Assembly: GCF_000425565.1 (NCBI RefSeq)
Contig: NZ_AUDR01000013.1
Span: forward strand, 124,001-188,000
DNA length: 64,000 bases
Direction: 5' to 3'
Source: Tepidiphilus margaritifer DSM 15129
GTDB lineage: Bacteria > Pseudomonadota > Gammaproteobacteria > Burkholderiales > Rhodocyclaceae
Made by a program: the position numbers and the translations under genes. Below, in pieces: positions 30,641 through 39,688 of this stretch. How positions within the stretch are numbered: the first letter of the stretch is position 1; every line of letters begins with the position of its first letter. The notes below the pieces were generated by a model. It worked only from the letters and a program-made list of their open reading frames with translations, searched no databases and was not told the origin of the DNA.

Positions 30641-31846
30641 TCATTGTAGCCGCGAACGCGTCTGCGCGAGCGGGTTTGCTGTCGGCAAGCACTCACAGGC
30701 CCGTAGAAGATGGCTCGTGGGCAGGGCAGGGCAGGGTAGCCAAGCCTTCAGAAGCCGCTGCCGGGCTCTGCCTCCAATCTTCTGCCGGCTTCGTCCCGGC
30801 GCACTGGGTGTCCCTTTGTTCATTCCCGCTACGATCGCGCAGCCCACGCTCATCGCTTCCAGCAGGCTCCAAGAGAGCACGAAGGGGTAGGTGAGATAGA
30901 CATGGACGGAAGAGAGCTGCAAGAGCGCCACGAACTGGGGATAGGGGATGTTGCCGAGGAAATGCACCCGCGCCCAGTCGGCATCGGGCAGCTGCGGACG
31001 CACTTCTTCGAAGAAGATCTCGCGCCAGGTGCGCCTGCCGCCATAACGCGCCGGGTCGGGCCGGGCGCCGTAGCTCACGTCGTTGCCACCCACGAGGAAG
31101 ACTCGCGCCTTGGGGCGGCGGCGCAGGATGGCAGGCAGCGCCCGCATGAAGACGTGGTAGCCGCGATAGGGTTCGAGATTGCGATTGACGAAGGTGATGA
31201 CTTCGTCGCTGCGGGTCAGGGTGAGCTCACCGTTGACCGTCAGGCGCACCTGCGGGTTGGGCACGAGGGTGCAGGTGTCGATGCCGTCGTGCACCACGGT
31301 GATCTTGTCGCGAAAGCGCGGCGGAAAGGTGCTCGCCTGCCAATGCGTGGGGCTGATGCCGGCATCGGCCACCTCGAAGTGCATGAGGTTGTTGAGGTTC
31401 TTCAACCGGATGCGGCAGACTTCGCCCGGGTCGGTGGCGGGAAACTCGGGATCGAAGCCGACGTCGGCGCCTTGGGGATGGTAGTAGAACTCGCAATAGA
31501 GCCCCAGTTTGGCTTGCGGCCAAACGTCCTTGAGAAAGAGGCTCTCGCCCCAACCGGGGTGGGCGATGATCACGTCGGGCGTAAAGCCCTGGGCTTTCAG
31601 CTGCAAGGCGGCGCGGAAACACGCCTCGCCCCGGATCACCTTGGTCTCGAAGTCCGACACCCACGGGTGCACGCCCGGCGTAGTACCGCGCGTCACGCCA
31701 TAGGGAACGAGCTGCACCCCTTGCCATTGGCGCACGGGCACTTGCTGCATCGTCATCGCCACCACCTCGTGCCCCTGCCGAGCGAGCGCCGGGGCGAGGT
31801 GCTTGAACTGGCCGGGGAAATTCTGGTGGATGAAGAGCAGTTTCAT
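30641..31846 (-). pseudogene. Glycosyltransferase family 4 gene, 3'-truncated
   Basis: MKLLFIHQNFPGQFKHLAPA is a normal GT-B glycosyltransferase start, and the protein follows a family 4/1 pattern through GRVHFLG-like positions (RVHFLGNIPYPQFVALLQLS), VYLTYPFVLSWSLLEAMSVG and CAIVA. After that (about 30827) the usual donor-binding C-terminal part is replaced by 61 unrelated, Arg/Pro-rich residues until a chance stop at 30641. About 340 residues are genuine and the usual 60-80 C-terminal ones are missing. It probably acted in polysaccharide synthesis; the product is likely inactive. Confidence 0.75.
30807..30817 (+). repeat. Short dispersed motif, copy 3
   Basis: GGTGTCCCTTT, identical over 11 bp to the copy at 31940 and placed right at the point where glycosyltransferase homology ends. 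Confidence 0.4.
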
Positions 31847-31929
31847 GCGACGATCCGTAGCCGTCCGGGTTTGAGGAACGAGGCGCGCGTGCACACGCGC
31901 TAGATCCGTGCGCTGGAGGGTGACCTAGG

Positions 31930-31955
31930 GGTAAAAATAGGTGTCCCTTTTTACC
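31930..31955. repeat. Inverted repeat and dispersed motif copy 4
   Basis: GGTAAAAA (31930-31937) and TTTTTACC (31948-31955) flank ten bases, and GGTGTCCCTTTTT (31940-31952) is the fourth copy of the dispersed motif. It could act as a weak terminator for the methyltransferase-like gene whose stop it touches, or be a mobile-element remnant. Confidence 0.4.
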
Positions 31956-32696
31956 TACCTGCCTTCCACGTTGAGAATATTCGTATACTTTTTCAGTGAT
32001 CGTAGCACGACCCACAGTACCAAGCTGGTGGTTGCCAACAGCAACCAACCTGCATCAACATCGAACTCGCCCTGGTAACGGATGTCTCCAGTTACTTCCA
32101 ATATGGCCATGAGAAATACAAGCGCAAAAAAAACCGTTGTATTCACGCCGGAGCACATTTTTGAGAGAAAATGGTAAATCTGCTTTTTTATATTTGTCGA
32201 ATCTCGGAATAAAGGCGGGTGTCTCGTTTGCCCACTCAAGATAAGCCTGTCCGAACTTGTTTCTCAGATATTCTTCCTCTGCAAAAATTATTCTCTCGTA
32301 GTATAGCCAAAATACCAATATATAAATCAACGTTAGCCACCAAAGGTGTGCGAACAGGGCAATACCCAAACCCATGAAGAAATTTCCCAAATACAAAGGA
32401 TTCCTGACGACAGAATAGGCGCCCGTTGTGTTCAGAGTTTCCGCAATTTGCCTTTTTGTATTTCTTCCCGATGTTCCTTTTGGGGTATGTCCGATGGTGA
32501 ATATGCGGATACCTAATCCAAAAAAACTGACGGCGAGGCATATTGCCTCCCATATGTGATCCAGACGCTCACTATGGCCCAAGTACTCATAATCTTTCAT
32601 TGAAAACAAAAATATGCCAATTACTATAATCGGCAAATAGCTTCTCCGTCGAAACAGCCAGTTGCCGGTACTTGCAAAATCTTCTCTTAGTGGCAT
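31955..32696 (-). pseudogene. Isoprenylcysteine/phospholipid methyltransferase-like membrane protein, frameshifted
   Basis: Starts MPLREDFASTGNWLFRRRSY with several membrane segments; TTGAYSVVRNPLYLGNFF and FAEEEYLRNKFGQAYLEW are the ICMT/PEMT-type signature, so it is probably an AdoMet-dependent methyltransferase on a lipid or prenylated substrate. At 32126-32133 (eight A on the plus strand) the frame shifts: as given it reads GFFCACISHGH and stops at 32055. Removing one A restores GFFALVFLMAILEVTGD and a 246-residue protein ending at 31955. The gene is clearly more AT-rich than its neighbours, a sign of transfer. Confidence 0.75.
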
Positions 32697-32991
32697 AGGA
32701 ACTCTCCGAAAAAAGAATGTGCCTTGACTTCCGGGAATTTTAATCAACATCCAAGGGTAATATCATGAATGGCCATGTCGTGGATGGTCCGAAATGGTCG
32801 TTCACGATGAATACGTTGTAGGGGAGGCGTTTGCAGGGGATTGATCCGCATATTTTGAAATCCGCAGGGACGGGAAAACGGCTGCAATTGGCGGGCTCAG
32901 GCACCTTCGTTGAGATTGCTTGGACACCGATGCTGTGGTGTCGGTCAGCGGGAACACCTGGTTCGCGGGTTCGAGAGATCATCTTGCGATC
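32697..32991. other. Intergenic stretch without a convincing gene
   Basis: Short open frames exist on both strands (for example 32740-32982 minus), but none has a ribosome site, family resemblance or protein-like composition. A 6-bp hairpin (GAGATC/GATCTC, 32975-32993) overlaps the metalloprotease stop. Confidence 0.5.
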
Positions 32992-34848
32992 TCAAGCCAA
33001 CGCTGCCTCCGCGTGAAGCGCGGTGCCCGGCACGCCGACCGTCGTGACTTCCGGTATGTCAAGATCTTTGAGCATGGCCACGTCGAGTGTCGAAATGGTT
33101 CGCACTAGACCGGGCGCGAGCGATGTATCCATCAGGTCATTGGGCACATTGACGTGGTAGTACGCCGAACCGGGGCCAGCGCTCGCAGGTGCCAGAGGAA
33201 CAGGACCACCATAAACCGCTTCGGAATTTTTTCCGACGAAGTACGGTGCGCCATTGATGAATTGCACTTGCTCGTCAAACGCCGTGGCGAGCGTAGCGCT
33301 ACTGGAAGTACCGAGATAACCCGCAAATCCCATCGCATGCAAGAGTTCGTGCTCGAGCACGGTAGTGAGGTCGTACTGGTTCGCTGCCGGCGCGTGGTTC
33401 GGGTCGAGATTCATGCGCGACAAAAGGCTCGTGTTGATCGTCACCGTGGCATCGGGAGAGGCTCCGTTGGGGTCGCTTCCGGTTTGACTCTCGATCTGGA
33501 AAATGGTCGATTGAGTGGCGTTGTGCTCGGCGGCAAGTAGCGAACTCGGCGTGCTCACCGTCACTCCTTGGGCTTGCGCGAGAACCGTCCCGTTCAGGGG
33601 TTTGCCGGTGAGGAAGAGATCGAGACTGCCTTGGGCATTGAGGTATTTGCCGATGTCGTTGAGCGCCTTGGTGAGGTCGGTTTCGACGGCTTGGGTGTAA
33701 CTGCCCAGGCTATTGTCGGTGGCAATCGTAAAATGAAAGGTTCCGGTGCCGCCCGATGTCGCCGTGCTTGCGGAAGAGGTCCCCGGCGCGGTGCTCCCTG
33801 CCGAGGTGCCGGTCGTGCCCAAGGGGACAAAGCTGCCCGAGGGGATCACATTGCCGTCGATCAGGTATTTCCCGCCGGAGAATGTCAGAGTGTGACTGCT
33901 GCCGTCGGCAAAAGAGAGCGTTTCCTGGCGGATGCCCGAGAGTGTCGCCACGGTGTTGCCGCTTGCATCCTGCACGATGACCGACTCGAAACTCTTTTCA
34001 AAGCGATAGTCGGTTGCCGCGCCCGGAAGCACGACTTTCCCTGCACCGATGATTTTCTCATTGGTATCCACGGATGAGAGCACCACGGTGTCACTCGCAT
34101 TGCCTATCACCGTGACGCCGGAATTGGGCAGGGTGTAGGTCTCGTTGCTGGGCATCTGGAGGTTTTTCAACTGGAACTGGTCACCGGATGCCGAGATCGA
34201 CAGCGTCCCTGAGCCATTTTTGAAGTACAAAGGAATCGAAGCTTGAGCAAGCGCAGAATCATCGATCGTGGCAAGCGTCGTCGTGCCCTGCTTGATGCTC
34301 ACCGTGGGTCCGGAAAAGGTGAACGTGACGTTCTCGACGAGCGCTCCTCTCAGGTCGAGCGTGCTATTGCTGTCGAGTCCCTTGATCGTCACGTCGTGTT
34401 GATTGGGCTGCATGATGATGTTGTCTTTGCCCCCGGACTGGATCGTGATACTGGAGTTGGGGACCACGAAGGGAGTTCGTGCAGGCAGAACGACATTGTC
34501 GTAATGTACCGTCCCGTCGGGTAAAAAGCTTACCTGACTGCCGTCTTCGAAGTGCACCTTGGTTCCACTCCCCTGATCGGGCGTATCGGTGAGCGACACC
34601 CGATGGGATACAGAGCTGATGACGTCCTTGTTACCGAGCTGACCGACGAGGTAGTCGGTGACCTTCCCTGGAAGATTGATCGTATCGACGCCAGAGATTG
34701 TGTCGTTCCAAGCGTTGTTTTGCACCACGACGGTTTCGTTGGCTACCCCGTCACCCTGCACGACCGTATTGGCAGCAGACAAGGTGACCGATTGCCCTGT
34801 GCCTACGGTAAGCGTTGTTTTCGTGGAACGGGAAGGCGTGTTTGCCAT
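32992..34848 (-). CDS. Large metzincin-like zinc metalloprotease
   Basis: 618 residues. The N-terminal half (about 1-340) is Ser/Thr/Asn/Gly-rich beta-strand sequence with repeats around PNSGVTVIGNASDTVVLSSV, similar to secreted adhesin or RTX-adjacent proteins. A Ser/Thr/Gly linker (TGTSAGSTAPGTSSASTATS) leads to a protease domain with HELLH (500-504) in TTVLEHELLHAMGF. A downstream histidine (about 565, AYYHVNVPNDLMD) and the methionine of LMD fit a third zinc ligand and Met-turn. No Sec signal peptide is seen, so type I or another export route is inferred. Function unknown. Confidence 0.75.
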   Translation of the reverse strand: MANTPSRSTKTTLTVGTGQSVTLSAANTVVQGDGVANETVVVQNNAWNDTISGVDTINLPGKVTDYLVGQLGNKDVISSVSHRVSLTDTPDQGSGTKVHFEDGSQVSFLPDGTVHYDNVVLPARTPFVVPNSSITIQSGGKDNIIMQPNQHDVTIKGLDSNSTLDLRGALVENVTFTFSGPTVSIKQGTTTLATIDDSALAQASIPLYFKNGSGTLSISASGDQFQLKNLQMPSNETYTLPNSGVTVIGNASDTVVLSSVDTNEKIIGAGKVVLPGAATDYRFEKSFESVIVQDASGNTVATLSGIRQETLSFADGSSHTLTFSGGKYLIDGNVIPSGSFVPLGTTGTSAGSTAPGTSSASTATSGGTGTFHFTIATDNSLGSYTQAVETDLTKALNDIGKYLNAQGSLDLFLTGKPLNGTVLAQAQGVTVSTPSSLLAAEHNATQSTIFQIESQTGSDPNGASPDATVTINTSLLSRMNLDPNHAPAANQYDLTTVLEHELLHAMGFAGYLGTSSSATLATAFDEQVQFINGAPYFVGKNSEAVYGGPVPLAPASAGPGSAYYHVNVPNDLMDTSLAPGLVRTISTLDVAMLKDLDIPEVTTVGVPGTALHAEAALA

Positions 34849-34930
34849 GATTTACCTCCGCGAGGAAGAAAGCACGTTCGACCTTGCAGGCTATCTCCTC
34901 GTGGCTGTCGGCATCCTGACAAATGCGGTT

Positions 34931-35416
34931 TCAGGCGGCGGCGATCGTCGCGTACGCTTCGATCACTTCCGGCGGAGCCTGGACGAGCTCGATGAGCACG
35001 CCTTCGCCGCTCACGGGGAATTCGTCGTTGCCCTTGGGGTGGATGAAGCAGATGTCGTAGCCGGCCGCGCCACGGCGAATGCCGCCGGGGGCGAAGCGCA
35101 CGCCATGCGCCGAGAGCCACTCGACCGCCTTGGGCAGGTCGTCGACCCACAGCCCGACGTGGTTGAGCGGGGTGGCGTGCACCGCCGGTTTCTTCTCCGG
35201 ATCGAGCGGCTGCATCAGGTCGACCTCGACCTTGAAGGGGCCTGCACCCAGGGCGACGATGTCTTCATCCACGTTTTCGCGCTCGGAGCGAAAGGTGCCG
35301 GTCACCGGCAGGCCGAAGAGCTCGACCCACAGGCGGGCGAGGCGGGTCTTGTCGAGCGCGCCGAGGGCGATTTGCTGAATACCGAGGATGCGGAACGGTC
35401 GGGGGGAATCGTTCAT
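34931..35416 (-). CDS. VOC-superfamily protein, methylmalonyl-CoA-epimerase-like
   Basis: A 161-residue glyoxalase/VOC-fold protein with two beta-alpha-beta-beta-beta units. The second half ([18 protein letters not shown], then [14 protein letters not shown] and [10 protein letters not shown]) resembles methylmalonyl-CoA epimerase, including a metal-ligand histidine and glutamate. In the first unit the usual DHIGIAV histidine is replaced by glutamine (IQQIALGA), which weakens the epimerase assignment. An epimerase is needed between the pcc carboxylase and the mutase, and no other candidate is in the window. It could instead be a lactoylglutathione-lyase-like enzyme. Confidence 0.65.
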   Translation of the reverse strand: MNDSPRPFRILGIQQIALGALDKTRLARLWVELFGLPVTGTFRSERENVDEDIVALGAGPFKVEVDLMQPLDPEKKPAVHATPLNHVGLWVDDLPKAVEWLSAHGVRFAPGGIRRGAAGYDICFIHPKGNDEFPVSGEGVLIELVQAPPEVIEAYATIAAA

Positions 35417-35451
35417 GACGGAAACTCTCGAGGAAAGGATGGGCGGGGATT

Positions 35452-36165
35452 TTACTCCCAGCGCACGGGGGCGGCGAAGAGGTAGCCTGCGCCATAGACC
35501 GTCTTGATGAGACGCGGGTCGTGCGGATCGTCGCGCAGTTTGCGCCGTAGCCGGGAGATGCGCACGTCGATGCTGCGATCGTACGATTCGACGGGTCGAT
35601 TTCCCACGAGACGTTCGCGCGAGAGAATGCGGTTGGGGTGGGCAAGGAAGAGCATCAGCAGCTGCGCCTCGGCGGTGGAGAGCCTCGTGCTGCCTCCTTG
35701 CAGATCGGTGAGGGTGTGGCTTGCCGGATCGTAGCGCCAGCCGGCAAAATACGCCGCTCCTCGTTCTTCCTCGGTGGCCGGGGTAGCGGTCTTCTGGTAG
35801 CGGCGCAAAATGGAGCGCACGCGGGCCACCAGCTCACGCGGCTCGAAGGGTTTGACGAGATAGTCGTCCGCCCCTAGTTCCAGTCCCAGCACGCGGTCGG
35901 CCACGCCTGCGCGGCCGGTGAGGATCAGCACGGCGCAAGGGTGCAGGCGCTGCATCTCGGCGATCAGGGCGAGGCCGTCCATGTCCGGCAGCCCCAGGTC
36001 GACGATGGCCAATTCCGGCGTGCGGGTGCGCACGGCCTCCAGCGCGGCCCGGCCGCTCGCGGCCACGTCGCAGGCAAAGCCGAACTCGCTCAGGCTGCGG
36101 CAGATGAGACGGGCGACGTCGGGGTCGTCTTCGACGATGAGCAGATGGGCGTCGGGAGCGTTCAT
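35452..36165 (-). CDS. OmpR/PhoB-family response regulator
   Basis: 237 residues: a receiver domain with VEDDPD (acidic pocket), phosphoacceptor D56 in [13 protein letters not shown], and the conserved lysine in [10 protein letters not shown], followed by a winged-helix trans-reg domain ([39 protein letters not shown]). The ATG overlaps the stop of the histidine kinase gene (ATGA), so the two form a two-component pair. Target genes are unknown. Confidence 0.93.
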   Translation of the reverse strand: MNAPDAHLLIVEDDPDVARLICRSLSEFGFACDVAASGRAALEAVRTRTPELAIVDLGLPDMDGLALIAEMQRLHPCAVLILTGRAGVADRVLGLELGADDYLVKPFEPRELVARVRSILRRYQKTATPATEEERGAAYFAGWRYDPASHTLTDLQGGSTRLSTAEAQLLMLFLAHPNRILSRERLVGNRPVESYDRSIDVRISRLRRKLRDDPHDPRLIKTVYGAGYLFAAPVRWE

Positions 36166-38237
36166 CGGGGCATTTCTGCGGCAAGGCGCTGGGCGGCGAC
36201 GAGCGCCCGGGAAAGTTGGGCCTGGGTGCAGGGTTTGGGCAGGACGAGGTAGCCGTCCACCGGCGGACCCTCGTCGTGGGCATAGCCCGTGACCAGCACG
36301 GTAGGCAGTGCCGGCCGTAGCGCGCGGGCGCGGGCGATGAGGCTGCGGCCGTCGAGCTCGCCCGGCATGACGGCATCGGTGACGAGGAGTTCGATTTCCT
36401 CGACGTGCTCGAGCAGCTCCAACGCTTCGTGCGCGTTGGCCGCTTCCAGCACGGTGTGTCCCAGCGCCATGAGCTGTTGGCGCAGGACGTGGCGCACCGG
36501 CAGTTCGTCTTCCACCAGCAACACCATGCGGGGGGGAGAGGGCGGCGCCTCGGCCTCTTCCTCCGGGTTTGCCCCTCGAACGTCGGCCGCTGCCGGTGCC
36601 AAGGGCAGGGCAAAGGAGAAGGTCGTGCCGCGGCCTGGTTCGCTGCGTACTTGGATGTCACCGCCCGACTGGCGCACGAAACCATAGACCATCGCCAGCC
36701 CTAATCCACTGCCGCGGCCAAAGGGTTTGGTGGTATAGAACGGCTCGAAGACGCGGGAGAGTTGCTCCTGATTCATGCCACATCCCGTGTCGCTGACGTC
36801 GAAGCGGACATAGTCGCCCAGCGGGAGGTCCGAGGTCGATTCTTCGCCGCGGTGCCACGGGCGGACGCGAATCGTGAGGGTGCCGCCGCGCTCGGCCATG
36901 GCATCGCGCGCATTCAGGGCGAGATTGAGGAGGGCATTTTCGAGCTGGTGCGCGTCGGCGTAGGCGTGGAGCGGGGTGTCGGGCAGATCGAGCACGATGG
37001 CGATGGTCTCCCCCAGGGTACGCTCGAGGATCACGCTCATGGAGCGTACCAGCTCGCGGACTTCGACCGCCTGCGGCGCGAGGGGTTGCGAGCGCGCGAA
37101 GGTGAGCAGGCGGCGGATGAGCGCCACGCCTCGGTTACTCGCTGCGAGCGCGGGTTCCAGGTATTCGCGCACGGCGCTGGAGTCGCCGAGATAGCGTTTG
37201 AGCCCTTCGAGATTGCCGATGAGGGTGGTGAGGAGGTTATTGAAGTCGTGCGCCAGCCCTCCCGTGAGCTGACCGATCGCCTCCATTTTCTGCGCCTGGA
37301 TGAGGGCGTTCTGATGCGCCTTCTGTTCGGTGATGTCGATCGAGAGGACGAAGAACCCCACGACCGCGCTGTGCTCGTCATGCTCCGGTACGACGGTGCT
37401 GCGGGCATGGACCGGACGGCCCTGGGCATCGTGGCGGGCGTATTCGTAGCTGACGGTCTCACCGGCATGGGCGCGCTCCAGGTGGGCCGCGATCTGGGCA
37501 TAGGTGTCAGGGCCGGTGATCTCGGCCACGGTGCGCCCGACGATTTCCTCCTGTTCGAGGCCGAACCATCTGGCATAGACCCGGTTGGCGAAACGGTAGC
37601 GTTCGTCGGCGTCCAGATAGGCCACCATCGCCGGGATCGAGTCGAGGATGAGCCGCAGCCGAGCTTCGGAGCGGCGCAGGGCTTCGGCGGTCTGGTCGAG
37701 CTCACGTTGGGCCGCGCGCAGTTCTTCGTTCGCCTGCGCGAGCGCCGCAGTGCGCTCGGCCACCCGGGCTTCCAGGGTCTGGTTCTGCTCCTCGATCAGC
37801 CGCTCGTAGCGGCGCTGCTCGGTGATGTCGGTCCACAGCGACACGAATCCAAGGTTGGGGATGGGCACGCCGCGCACTGCCAGGATGCGGCCGTTGGGGC
37901 GTTCGCGTTCGAAGTAGTGCGGCTGGAAGGCGCGCGCGGCCATCACCCGTTCGGCGACCAGACGCTCGATGTCGCCCTCGCCGTATTCGCCGCGTTCGGC
38001 GTTGAAACGGGCGAAGGTTTCGAAGGGCGTGCCTTCATGGACGAGGTTTTCGGGGAAATCGAGCAGACGCTGCATGGCCCGATTCCAAGCCACGAGTCTG
38101 GGCGTGGCATCGAACACGGCGATCGCCTGGTCGAGCAGGTCGAGACCGGCGAGCAGCAGGTCGAGCCGGCGCCGATCGCCGGGGCCGACAAGGCTCGAAG
38201 AGGTAGGCAGTTCCGGCGGGGCGGGGGTACGGGGCAT
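36162..38237 (-). CDS. Hybrid PAS-domain sensor histidine kinase with receiver
   Basis: 691 residues, apparently cytoplasmic (no membrane segment seen). Order: PAS-like sensor (about 25-140), coiled coil (145-195), second PAS (195-305), histidine kinase core with H-box GGLAHDFNNLLTTLIGNLE (H330), ATPase boxes (LNLALNARDAM, SDTGCGMN, GRGSGLGLAMVYGF), and a C-terminal receiver (VLLVEDELPVR, LVTDAVMPGE). The HDFNN H-box is of the group often found in hybrid or NtrB-like kinases. Signals to the adjacent OmpR-type regulator; the ligand is unknown. Confidence 0.92.
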   Translation of the reverse strand: MPRTPAPPELPTSSSLVGPGDRRRLDLLLAGLDLLDQAIAVFDATPRLVAWNRAMQRLLDFPENLVHEGTPFETFARFNAERGEYGEGDIERLVAERVMAARAFQPHYFERERPNGRILAVRGVPIPNLGFVSLWTDITEQRRYERLIEEQNQTLEARVAERTAALAQANEELRAAQRELDQTAEALRRSEARLRLILDSIPAMVAYLDADERYRFANRVYARWFGLEQEEIVGRTVAEITGPDTYAQIAAHLERAHAGETVSYEYARHDAQGRPVHARSTVVPEHDEHSAVVGFFVLSIDITEQKAHQNALIQAQKMEAIGQLTGGLAHDFNNLLTTLIGNLEGLKRYLGDSSAVREYLEPALAASNRGVALIRRLLTFARSQPLAPQAVEVRELVRSMSVILERTLGETIAIVLDLPDTPLHAYADAHQLENALLNLALNARDAMAERGGTLTIRVRPWHRGEESTSDLPLGDYVRFDVSDTGCGMNQEQLSRVFEPFYTTKPFGRGSGLGLAMVYGFVRQSGGDIQVRSEPGRGTTFSFALPLAPAAADVRGANPEEEAEAPPSPPRMVLLVEDELPVRHVLRQQLMALGHTVLEAANAHEALELLEHVEEIELLVTDAVMPGELDGRSLIARARALRPALPTVLVTGYAHDEGPPVDGYLVLPKPCTQAQLSRALVAAQRLAAEMPR

Positions 38238-38310
38238 CGCGCGCAAAACCGTGGTGCGTGTTGGGGGTAATCCTACGCCGATCGCTGCGTTTTTGCCAAG
38301 CGCCGAGTGG

Positions 38311-38997
38311 CTACCGGCGGTAGCGGGTGGGATCGGGAACGCCGGCCGCGGCGAACCCTTGGGCTCGCAGTCGGCAGGCATCGCAGCGACCGCAGGCCCG
38401 CCCCATTTCGTCCGCCTGGTAGCAGGAAACGGTGAGGGAATAATCCACCCCCAGTTCCAGCCCGCGGCGAATGATCTCGGCCTTCGACAGGTGCATGAGC
38501 GGCGCGTGGACCCGAAAACGCGCCCCTTCGACTCCGGCCTTGGTCGCGACGTTGGCCAATGCTTCGAAAGCGGCGATGAATTCCGGCCGGCAGTCGGGGT
38601 AGCCGGAATAATCGACGGCATTGACTCCGATGAATAGATCGTAAGCCCCGAGGACCTCGGCCCAGGCGAGCGCCACCGACAAGAGTACCGTGTTGCGCGC
38701 CGGCACATAAGTGACGGGAATGCCCTCGGTGGGGACCTCCGGTACGGCGATCGCCTCGTCCGTGAGCGCCGAGCCGCCAAAAACGCCCAGATCCACCCTC
38801 GCGATGCGATGTTCGACGGCGCCCAGCGCCCGGGCCACGCGCGCCGCGGCCGCGAGTTCCGCATCGTGCCGTTGGCCGTAGGCCACCGACAGGGCATAGG
38901 GACGAAATCCTTCGGCGCGGGCGATCGCAAGCACGGTGCTCGAATCGAGCCCGCCGGAGAGCAGTACTACGGCGTTTCGAGAGGAGACATCCTTCAT
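38311..38997 (-). CDS. queC: 7-cyano-7-deazaguanine synthase QueC
   Basis: Converts 7-carboxy-7-deazaguanine to preQ0 in queuosine synthesis, using ATP and ammonia. The 228 residues have the PP-loop [14 protein letters not shown] (residues 10-23), [46 protein letters not shown] and the C-terminal zinc-binding cysteines ([17 protein letters not shown]). It is 40 bp downstream of queE in the same operon. Confidence 0.96.
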   Translation of the reverse strand: MKDVSSRNAVVLLSGGLDSSTVLAIARAEGFRPYALSVAYGQRHDAELAAAARVARALGAVEHRIARVDLGVFGGSALTDEAIAVPEVPTEGIPVTYVPARNTVLLSVALAWAEVLGAYDLFIGVNAVDYSGYPDCRPEFIAAFEALANVATKAGVEGARFRVHAPLMHLSKAEIIRRGLELGVDYSLTVSCYQADEMGRACGRCDACRLRAQGFAAAGVPDPTRYRR

Positions 38998-39037
38998 CGC
39001 GGGAATCCTTGTGCAAAGAGGGGGACGCGACGGCGCT

Positions 39038-39688
39038 TCACTTGCCGCGTGCGTCGCCCCACAGGATCTTGTGCAGTTGCAGCTGGAAGCGCACGGGCAG
39101 ACGGTCGGCCACGATCCATTCGGCCAGCGTCGAGGGCGGCAGCGATCCGGCCACCGGCGAGAAGAGCACCGTGGCGCGGCGGGCGAGATCGTGTCGCTCC
39201 AGAATGTCCTTGGCCCACTCGTAGTCGGCGCGGTCGGCGAGCACGAACTTCACCTCGTCGTGCGCGCGCAAGTGGTCGAGGTTGTCCCACAAGTTCTTGT
39301 CGACTTCGCCCGAGCCCGGCGCCTTGAGGTCCATCACGCAGCGCACGCGAGGGTCGAGCCCCGCGATGGAGAGCGCTCCGCTCGTCTCGAGCGAGACGCG
39401 ATAACCGGCATCGGCCAACAGGGTGAGCAGTTCGCGGCAGGCCGGTTGTGCCAGCGGCTCCCCGCCGGTGACGCAGACCTCGGACAGACCGAAAGCCGCG
39501 GCCCGGGCGAGAATTTCGTCGAGCGCGAGGCGTTCGCCGCCGCGAAAGGCGTAGGCCGTGTCGCACCAGTGGCAGCGCAAGGGGCAGCCGGTGAGCCGGA
39601 CGAAGACGGTGGGCACGCCCACCGTCGTCGATTCCCCTTGCAAGGAGGCAAAGATCTCGCTGACCCGCAGCGACTCCGGTGCCTTCAT
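39038..39688 (-). CDS. queE: 7-carboxy-7-deazaguanine synthase QueE
   Basis: A radical SAM enzyme that rearranges 6-carboxytetrahydropterin to 7-carboxy-7-deazaguanine. The 216 residues show [20 protein letters not shown], the cluster-binding cysteines C35, C39 and C42 in [11 protein letters not shown], and [13 protein letters not shown]. The ATG overlaps the cpoB stop (ATGA), so queE and queC are read through from the tol-pal genes, an arrangement frequent in proteobacteria. Confidence 0.95.
   Translation of the reverse strand: MKAPESLRVSEIFASLQGESTTVGVPTVFVRLTGCPLRCHWCDTAYAFRGGERLALDEILARAAAFGLSEVCVTGGEPLAQPACRELLTLLADAGYRVSLETSGALSIAGLDPRVRCVMDLKAPGSGEVDKNLWDNLDHLRAHDEVKFVLADRADYEWAKDILERHDLARRATVLFSPVAGSLPPSTLAEWIVADRLPVRFQLQLHKILWGDARGK

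Noticed and set aside
30721-30739. Short GGGCA tandem repeat
   Set aside because: Only three imperfect units within the out-of-frame tail of the truncated glycosyltransferase; likely chance in GC-rich DNA.
32740-32982. An 80-codon minus-strand frame upstream of the metalloprotease end
   Set aside because: No ribosome site, no family resemblance, and an overlapping plus-strand frame looks equally random.
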